Source: Kitagawia praeruptora
Taxonomy: Eukaryota; Streptophyta; Magnoliopsida; Apiales; Apiaceae
Length of the DNA: 64,000 nt
Assembly (NCBI GenBank): GCA_037693485.1
Contig: CM075352.1
Location: 67,830,001-67,894,000 of the forward strand
Direction of reading: 5' to 3'
How positions within the stretch are numbered: the stretch's first letter is position 1; every line of letters begins with the position of its first letter. Shown in pieces: positions 56,944-64,000 of the stretch. The translations under genes were made by a program, and so were the position numbers. The notes below the pieces were generated by a model. It had not been told where the DNA came from and made no database searches. It saw only the letters and a program-made list of their open reading frames with translations.

Positions 56944-58034
56944 TGTTAGGTCCAGAATAACGTAGAAGGGGGGTTGAATACGTTATTTCGAAATTTTTGG
57001 ATTTTTTAGATGTGAAAAATAAGGTCAACAATTGAATCGAAATAATACAATCAATTCAGGAAAATATCTTTGAATTGATAAAAACCGAGGGGTGTTACAA
57101 CTTCTAATCCAGTGGATTAGCTTCAAAAACCAGAACACTCCTAAGGATAGTTTAGGCACGAGGACCTTCTACCCGACACTTCCTGAAAGCGGGCTAAGCC
57201 TGCTTTCCTACTAGATGGACTGTCTAGCAGCTTACACAGAGAAGATATAAGAGAGAGAAGAGCGAGTTGTGTGTTGAGGTGTGTTTTGAAATGAAACACA
57301 ACATGCCTATTTATAGATTTTAGAAAGTCATTATTTGGCACTATTCCAATAACCCCCAAATACTATTCCAACAACCCCAGTTACTATTCCAACAACCGCA
57401 GTTACTATTCATATGAATAGTACTATTAATATGAATAGTGATTTCGGTTACTATTCATATGAATAGTGATTTCAGTTACTATTCATATTCTCTTCTGTTT
57501 ATTTTGCTGTTTTAATTCATCTCAGAAAATAATTCAAGTACCAGATTAATTTAATTATTTTGTTATAAATAAATAATCTGTTACTTATTTAATTTTCAGA
57601 GTAAATTAATTTTTGACAATACCTTGAGATATTATGTTTATCCTTGATCGTCAACAGGCTTTGGCAATTCTTTCTATGAATTAATGTGTTGATCCTTCCC
57701 GTATGTGTTGACACTTGGTGCACTGGTCTGGTTCACAAGTGACTAGCACTGATCTTGATGTTCACACCTTCGTTACATTCCAATTTATTAGCCTGCAGCA
57801 ATATCTTCAAATACATGAAATCTTTTGGCCCTTCAACTGAATCATCTGTACATCTTATTCTGTCACTGAGGCTTGATCATGTTAATGAACTACTTTCAGC
57901 GACTTGATCCTTGTTGGTGCCTGTTCTTCAAATTTCACGATCCCTGTATAGAGTTAATATTATTTATCTTTTATCCTAGTTGAGTTATATATGTCATATA
58001 TTACATATTACATTACATTACATTATGCCTTACA
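56944..58034 (-). repeat. E1 5' LTR (1091 bp)
   Basis: Same ends as 7696-8762. It has three 18-bp palindromic units at 57404-57421, 57422-57439 (one mismatch pair) and 57450-57467. The minus-strand TATA box TATAAATA is at 57308-57315. Confidence 0.93.
57308..57315 (-). promoter_or_regulatory. Candidate TATA box of E1 5' LTR
   Basis: Minus-strand TATAAATA in CTATAAATAGGC, about 90 bp downstream (in the element's sense) of the palindromic units. Same position in the 3' LTR (8060-8067). Confidence 0.65.
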
Positions 58035-58039
58035 AGCTA
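58035..58039. repeat. E1 target-site duplication, right copy (AGCTA)
   Basis: Matches 7691-7695. Confidence 0.92.
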
Positions 58040-58934
58040 CAGCCTCGACTTTCTTTCCTTTCTTTGTAGGGCAGTCCTTACTCCAGTGCCCAACCTGCCC
58101 ACAAGACCAACATGGTTTGTTTGCCTTTGGTTTCTTGGCCTTATCCTTGTCATTCTTAGGTTTATTATTATTACCCTTCTTAGAGACAACCTTCCTTTTC
58201 TGTCCTACAGTTGTTACATTCACCTTCGAACTTCCGTGCTCAGTTGGCATCACATGTCCCTGTTTGAACTTGTGTTGTTCTTGCACCGAGATGTCCAGCA
58301 TAAGGTTGGTCCAGGTGATCTCTCCTTTCTGTCTTTTCAGGGAGAGAGAGAACTCTTCCCAAGACTTTGGGAGCTTTTCAATCACACTCATCACCTTAAA
58401 ATTTTTGGGGAGGTCCATTCCAGACTCCTTCAAAGCATGCATTATCATCTCGAACTCATGCACTTGCTCAGTCATGGACTTATTGTCCACCAGCTTGAAA
58501 TCAAGGAACCTAGCCACAGAATACTTTTCCAGACCTTGTGAGTCAGTATTATGTGTCTGGTCCGGCTTCTCCCATAAGAGTTTTGCGGTGTAGGCATCAG
58601 AGGAGTACACATCAAACAAGGTGTTCGTTAGAGCTGGAAAAATAGCCGCCCTAGCCACCCCATCATTCTCAGCCCACTTTGCAAAACCCTTAACTGGTCC
58701 AGCCTTCTCTTGATCCACAACCGGCTTCTCATATTCCACAACAGGCCATAAACCCTTTACAGTCAACCATAACTTCATCCTTTTCTGCCAACGAGAAAAG
58801 CCAACGCCCCCATTGAATTTCTCTGGCAAACCAGTTAATTCAACGGGTTGTGGAAAACTGTAAGTGGTCCAATCAATGACCCCGACAGATGCAACCAAAC
58901 TACCACTACCAGGAATTTCACTCTCGTTAACCAT
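58035..58934 (-). pseudogene. gag: E0 Ty1/copia gag, N-terminal and zinc-knuckle part, cut by E1
   Basis: Minus-strand ATG at 58934 (MVNESEIPGS). It has the copia gag fold motifs: LPEKFNGGVGFSRWQKRMKL, LWEKPD, VARFLDFKLVDNKSM and VIEKLPKSWEEF. These are followed by a Lys-rich linker and the CCHC knuckle CWSCGQVGHWSKDC, then KKGKKVEAV where E1 enters at the AGCTA duplication. The 900-base frame is fully open. Coding continues without frame loss in the piece at 6880-7695, showing E0 was a sound gag-pol frame when E1 inserted. Lineage differs from the Sireviruses (shorter gag, different protease and knuckle context). Confidence 0.9.
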
Positions 58935-59245
58935 TATGCTAAATACTATATAACAAATTATCTATTCAAGAATGTTGGAAATATTAACTAAAACAGCAAC
59001 ATAGAGGCAGTTATATATCATATTAAACAAGCCAAGGCCAAGCAAACAATTAATGAAACAAAACATGAAGGTATATAACATGCATATCAGTAACTGTAAT
59101 AACAAAGGAAGAACAGAAGACATACCAGTAGCCATAGCTATAGCAGTATATCAAACAAATAAACAGCTGAGTCGTCAGGACTTGCACGAAGTACTGGCTG
59201 TTCTTGAAGAGATAATTGCCCCTACTTACTGTGTCAGGAAGCTTG
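58935..59245 (-). mobile_element. E0 leader upstream of gag, no PBS or LTR end seen
   Basis: AT-rich sequence between the E0 gag start and the LTR of R. I find no Met-type primer-binding site or LTR terminus, so E0's 5' LTR must lie beyond R or be lost. No gene supported. Confidence 0.55.
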
Positions 59246-60633
59246 TGTTATGCTAAAATCACGCAAGCGTACGTGGTCACAAGTAATACAGATAGAAGTC
59301 AAGTTCGTTCCCACAGAGATCTGGTTATGGTTTCAATTCAGTTCATGCACCTATGCAACAATGTATGGTTATTAATCACTGCTAAGACAAATAACAAGAT
59401 TTAGGTTTTAATTAACTAAAATTAACTAAGGAAGTAAATTAACAAACTAAGAATTAACTAACTAACAAGAATTGAAATCTAATTACTTCTGCAAGAGAAT
59501 CCATGGAATCCTAACTTCATTAAATACTTTGCTTAGATCTGACGCCTTTAATCACTATATGCAATGGTTATGATATCTAATCAGACAACACGAAACAAGT
59601 ACACGCTACCTGTCAGCATACGTATACCAAACTACCCATACATCCACAAAAGAGATAGAAGATGAATAGACACCAATTATGCTTAGACCCTATATGTCTA
59701 TAGAATTTGAAAACATAACGGTTGAAGAACAAGTTATCCATTAAGATCACACAGGGCAGTATAAGTATTTTCATCTCACACCACGAATCATATTTATAAA
59801 CAATTATGAACCTATGCTAGCATGGCAAGTTCTAAATCTCAAGATCCACTTTCACTTCACAAGAGATTAACAAATTAGATGTTCATGACGCATCTATCAA
59901 TTAAGCATAACCATACGAGGATATCAGATATACATCACACGCAGATCTTTAAAGCAATCAAGATACTAAAGCTCCATAAATAAATCCGTTAGAATCCCAT
60001 GACAACGATTAGTTCATAATTGAATCTCTCGTCATCATGGGATCAAGTGAAACCATGATAAAAACAAAGTATGAAAAAGATACAAATAAATCTAAGTAAT
60101 TGATATGTAATGGTTATACTCCTAATGATATATATCTATGTATCTATATCTATTACAATGGTAGGATGTGTTTAAATAGGCTCTAAAAGTCTTGCCCAGC
60201 AAGAAAATACCAAAACAGAATTATAGTAGAATTTCTGCAAGATACGTTTCCTAAACTGATTCTGTTTTTTAAGGGAAATTCGTAGCTGACTTTTCTTCTG
60301 TTTTCCAGAGCCGTTCCAGACGTAATTGGACCTCTGGACCACCTTAGAATGATAGAGAATCTCATTATCTTCGCGTGGACAGCTTACGGGCCTCAAACGG
60401 ACTTCTAGAACTCAAGATATGGCCAAAACAGTGTAGACTGCGCAAGCCCTTCTCAGAAATCCGAATTTTAATCAATTAATTCCCCAAAAATTATAGAAGC
60501 ATCCACCTTAGTCAATATTCTCGTAAATCTGCACAACTAAGCAAAACACATCAAAACTACCACAAACTTGAGTCCAAGACAATCAATTTAAGCCATTATA
60601 GAATGTTCCAAGTGGATATAAATCCAATTATCA
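59246..60633 (-). repeat. R 3' LTR (1388 bp)
   Basis: TGTTATGCTAAAATCACG ... AATCCAATTATCA. The first ~900 bp align well with array LTRs. The GC-rich palindrome segment and adjacent ~400 bp are missing or changed. Confidence 0.85.
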
Positions 60634-60646
60634 CACCCCCAAACTT
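60634..60646 (-). other. R polypurine tract
   Basis: Minus-strand AGTTTGGGGGTG next to the LTR, as in the array units. Confidence 0.78.
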
Positions 60647-62729
60647 AAACCGATGATTGTCCTCAAGCATAAACAATTACAACTAAGTAACTAACTAGTA
60701 CCACTTCCGTAGGTGATCACGGTTGCATTTGGCATATGCAACAAGCCCTTTAAACCCCTAGGCAACCCTAGTGGACGAGTAAGGTCTCGTGAGGGCCTAT
60801 AGCGAATGTACCCACAAAATCCATGTAACCTAATAATACAATAACAATGCAATGCATGAATGCAACTAATATGAAAATGCAAATAATGTAGTACTAATAT
60901 CCTACCATACCCTCAAATCCTCTCATGCCATATCAACTTAAGAATCAAAGTAAATACGCAATGTCTTGGTGTCGAAAGTGCAAGTATTCACATAGTCTAC
61001 TCAACGAACATGCATAAGTTCTCACAAGCCCATGTCAAATGTAAGAATAAGTTAATAAACATGCTAAGCCTACAAGATTACATCTTTGAGACAAAACTCG
61101 GGATCTCATACGCAAAAACAAGTAAACACTCACAATCCACTCACAAAAGAATACTCTCTCAAGAACAAGGGTAAGTGTATCGCTCAATTCCAACAAAATC
61201 ATAAGCATGCTTGACATTTGGTATCAATCTAACTCTTAACACAACATACATCAATGACGATAATCAAAAGGTCTTTATTTGGGTTGTAACGGGGCTAGGG
61301 ACAAGATATGTCAAATAAGCCAAAACAGGTGAAGTGTCAAAAGCTAGTAAGTACCATAATAAATCATACACAACACCCTATTTCCCACTCACATAACTTT
61401 TACTAAAAACAAACACTCGACTAGTCGACTAAAGTAGGATCACAACAATACAAACATGCTCTCATAATATTTTTTTTTTCCTTTTTTTTTCTTCTTTTTT
61501 TTTCCCTTTTTTTTTTCTTCGAGAGCTAAATATAACACAAACAATAATATAAACAATAACAATGATCCCATGAATTTATTACACATGCCGACTATCAAGT
61601 AAACAAACCCAATTTTCAATATTTCCCCCAAAAGTACGACCACAAATAAACCCCTCCTTGCACACCTTATTACTCCCTTAAGCACTCTACTAGCCTTTGA
61701 CAATATGGGTTCAAATTAATGTAAGGCCAATACAAGAAAAAGTCTAGGCAAGTAATGTGGTATGTCACCGAAAAAATAGGATTAAGCTCAACGGGTTAAC
61801 TAATTGATCATGTAAATATGGTATGGTAATATGGGAAAATATGCGGTTAATCCTAATGCCTTTATCATTTAATCGTCAAATATTGTCATGCGTTTCAAGA
61901 AAGACCTCAAACAACTGCTAGGAATGCAAACAATCCGTGGACACTCAAGCAAACGAATAAATTGTAAATATGCAATAAGGCTCAAAAACTCACTTGGTGG
62001 AAAAACATACTCAATCCCAAGCAACATCTCTCTAACGCACCAACTTGTATTCAAAGCATGCAAACTAAATCAACTTGCACATATTCATGTCCTTCTAATC
62101 ACTTACAACATTCAATAAGTCTACTAGCTTCAACTTACTAGTGTATGTGTGTGCACAAGAACAAAGCATATCACTTCTCAATCAAAAGCGTCAACAACAC
62201 AAAACTCCTATCAAGCATGGGTGCAAATGCAATCTATTATGAACTCACATGATATACAAAAAATAAAAACAGAATGTCCTATATGAAACAAACGTAGATA
62301 ACACGAACATAAATGCATAATTTACTACTGCTAACATGCAAAGCATAAAATCCTACATGAACAAATAATACAACAACAACTACTAAACCCCAAAACCACC
62401 CCCAAACTTAAAATATTCAATGTCCTCATTGAATGGAAGTAAATACAAGGGATAGCAGAAAACATACCTACTCATCCTCATCCTCCTCGGTCGAATCTGG
62501 CGGTGGATACGGCGTACGAGCTCCATAGACTGACCACTTCCCACATAACAAGAATACTACAAAATCCCAATTTACAAGAACACAAATTCGTAATAAAAAT
62601 AAGATTAGAGAAAAAGATTTACCCAATACGAATCAAAGAGGTGAACTTGCAATTAATTCCTCTTTAGAATTGAATTTTTAGAGATTTAAATAAATAGAAG
62701 AGGAATTGGATTTGTATGGCTAGGTGGGT

Positions 62730-62732
62730 ATA

Positions 62733-62789
<57 letters not shown>

Positions 62790-62821
62790 TAATAATAATA
62801 ACAATAACAATAATAAATATA

Positions 62822-62896
<75 letters not shown>
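62730..62896. repeat. (TAA)n microsatellite
   Basis: About 165 bp of TAA repeats with a few interruptions (AAATAA, ACAATA) inside R. Confidence 0.93.
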
Positions 62897-62897
<1 letters not shown>

Positions 62898-63102
62898 TGA
62901 ATTAGAATAGAAATAGGTTTAGAATTTTTGGAGGAGAGATGGGAGGTTTTTGAAATAGAAATAGGAAAAGAATTAGATAGAATGGGGGTATAAATAGAAT
63001 GGGAGGTGAAAGAGAATTTTTTTTTTTTTTATAAAACAAACAGCTGAACACAGCGCTGAAAAACTTCTGATCTCCTGGACAACGCGCAGACTGCGCGTGT
63101 GG

Positions 63103-63201
63103 GGGGCAAATTGCCTGGAGTCCAGTTGCGCAAGCGCAAATTGCGCATCAGTAGGGCAAATTGCTTTTATTCCAGTAACGCATGCGCAAGTTGCGCAACA
63201 G
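63103..63201. repeat. Two ~50-bp tandem units rich in GCGCAA words, in R
   Basis: Unit 1 at 63103-63152 and unit 2 at 63153-63201, both reading GGGCAAATTGC ... TCCAGT ... GCGCAA ... TTGCGCA. They contain inverted GCGCAA/TTGCGC words and are much richer in GC than their surroundings. Confidence 0.78.
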
Positions 63202-63427
63202 GCGCGCAATCTACTCTGAAACGCAGGCTCCACCTGCGTTACACACCAAAAATCCGATTTTTTTTTTTTAATAAACACAACACTCAATTTTTTTTTCCTA
63301 TACTAATGCATGGGTTCCCTCCCACGAAGCGCTTCTTTAACGTCAATAGCTTGACGTTACTTCCAAGCCTCCATTAAGGATGATAATAGTTCGCCTGGTC
63401 CTCTCTTCGCAATACTTCATCATCATC

Positions 63428-64000
63428 TCAGCGGCACACTTTCTGCCACTTCTCCTCGCTTGGCCTATTCGTGTAACAACTATGTCCTATTCCAATGCCT
63501 TCATCTGTCGACCCAAAATCTGACAATTTGTAGAACAACACACATTCGCGGGCTTCGTTTGAATATAATGGAGGAGGGTAAATGTAAATTACTGAAGCCT
63601 TTGGTTCCTCAACGAGAACTTCCTCCATTGGCTCTAATGCGCTACCTCCATCTTTATACTCTGAGACAAGTAGAAGACCTGCATCTTTCCCATGTTCTTC
63701 ATCCTCTTGGTTCGCACATACCAATTCTTGAAATTTGCGTAGCTCATCAGTGTCCTCTTGATACGCACATACCAATTCTTGAAATTTGCGTAGCTCATCA
63801 GTGTTTGTCTCAAATTGTGCCCTTTCCAAATCATCCACCTCACTAGCTTGATCAAATTCCTCACATGGCTTGTGAACACTCTCCTCCTCTTGGAATTTGT
63901 CTTCTTTAATTATGCATGCAGTACCTTGCTCCAATTCATCGTTATTTTCTGGAATTGCTTCTGGTATGAATTGTTGTTTCTCTTGCTCCAAGGCTCTCAC
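63428..64000 (-). CDS. Gag-like protein of R, C-terminal part (partial at window end)
   Basis: Minus-strand open frame entering at 64000 and homologous to the C-terminal half of the array's gag-like protein. It has the acidic region, two FQELVCAxQE units spaced 17 residues apart, YIYPPPLY and the final KWQKVCR. It stops at 63428, earlier than the array version, which goes on through RRDDDEVSRRED. The zinc knuckles would lie outside the window. The frame is open for 190 codons despite clear divergence, which suggests past selection on the protein (inference). Confidence 0.65.
   Translation of the reverse strand: MRALEQEKQQFIPEAIPENNDELEQGTACIIKEDKFQEEESVHKPCEEFDQASEVDDLERAQFETNTDELRKFQELVCAYQEDTDELRKFQELVCANQEDEEHGKDAGLLLVSEYKDGGSALEPMEEVLVEEPKASVIYIYPPPLYSNEARECVLFYKLSDFGSTDEGIGIGHSCYTNRPSEEKWQKVCR

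Larger units (their letters stand above)
7696..58034 (-). mobile_element. E1: Sirevirus-type Ty1/copia retrotransposon, carrying two nested insertions
   Basis: E1 is bounded by two LTRs starting TGTTAGGTCC and ending GCCTTACA (plus-strand reading) and by a perfect 5-bp duplication AGCTA. On the minus strand the order is 5' LTR, Met primer-binding site, gag, protease, integrase, RT, RNase H, spacer, env-like ORF, polypurine tract, 3' LTR. Without the array at 12868-24526 and E2 at 28566-56234 it is about 11.0 kb, normal for a Sirevirus. It has many stops and frameshifts and altered catalytic residues, so it is dead. The LTRs differ at roughly 20 sites in 1.07 kb by eye. Confidence 0.93.
60647..63427 (-). 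mobile_element. R non-coding internal region
   Basis: Homologous to the array's non-coding internal part up to about 62470, with a T/C tract at 61469-61521. The 62470-63300 segment is special to R. On the minus strand a short open frame ends at 62470 with the acidic tail TPYPPPDSTEEDEDE, perhaps a relic of a lost ORF (low confidence). No other gene supported. Confidence 0.7.
59246..64000 (-). mobile_element. R: diverged relative of the array element, runs off the window
   Basis: LTR, polypurine tract, pyrimidine tract and gag-like ORF follow the same order and strand as the array units, but with many substitutions and indels. Its LTR is 1388 bp against 1803 bp, and its internal region keeps about 830 bp (62470-63300) that the array units lack. 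The 5' LTR and primer-binding site lie outside. Confidence 0.88.

Noticed and set aside
59053..59404. Short plus-strand frames between E0 gag and R
   Set aside because: They cross the junction into the LTR of R and have no motif.
1..64000. Host protein-coding, rRNA or tRNA genes
   Set aside because: Every coding signal is assignable to a retroelement. The tRNA-like matches are primer-binding sites of 12-20 bases only.

Overview
This window is intergenic plant DNA made almost entirely of LTR retrotransposons inserted into one another. I found no host gene. Plant origin is shown by Ty1/copia elements of the Sirevirus (SIRE/Maximus) type with a third env-like ORF, primer-binding sites matching plant initiator-Met and Asp tRNAs, a plant SINE and AT-rich gene-free sequence. 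A eudicot with a large repeat-rich genome is likely; the species cannot be named from sequence alone.

Layout. (a) 1-6879: internal leader plus one ~4.7-kb LTR of a probable Ty3/gypsy element on the minus strand. It interrupts E0, an older Ty1/copia element on the minus strand whose pol remnant is 6880-7695 and whose gag is 58035-58934. (b) E1, a Sirevirus on the minus strand (7696-58034, TSD AGCTA), sits in E0 between the gag zinc knuckle and the protease. (c) E1 was itself hit twice. An 11.66-kb LTR-internal-LTR-internal-LTR tandem array of a non-autonomous tRNA-Asp-primed element lies in its RT (12868-24526, TSD CATAG). A plus-strand Sirevirus, E2, lies in its gag (28566-56234, TSD CTTAA). 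(d) E2 carries a SINE in its 5' LTR (28699-28941, 18-bp TSD) and a third Sirevirus, E3, in its gag (31707-45023, plus strand). (e) 58935-59245 is E0 leader, and 59246-64000 is a diverged relative of the array element (R), running off the window.

E0 <- E1 <- E2 <- E3 is thus a four-level nest. LTR divergence counted by eye agrees with the order: E1 and E2 about 2%, E3 about 0.5%. Without insertions, E1 is about 11.0 kb, E2 about 14.1 kb and E3 13.3 kb. Each Sirevirus has LTR - Met PBS - gag - protease - integrase - RT - RNase H - spacer - env-like ORF - polypurine tract - LTR. E3 is nearly intact (one frame break in pol, two in-frame stops in the env-like ORF). E1 and E2 are heavily mutated.

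The most unusual points are the tandem three-LTR array with its mosaic middle LTR, the family-specific short palindromic motif arrays in the LTR, leader and spacer of each Sirevirus, a 33-bp inverted repeat just upstream of the E2 env-like ORF, and an N-terminal module of about 200 residues shared by three otherwise divergent env-like proteins.
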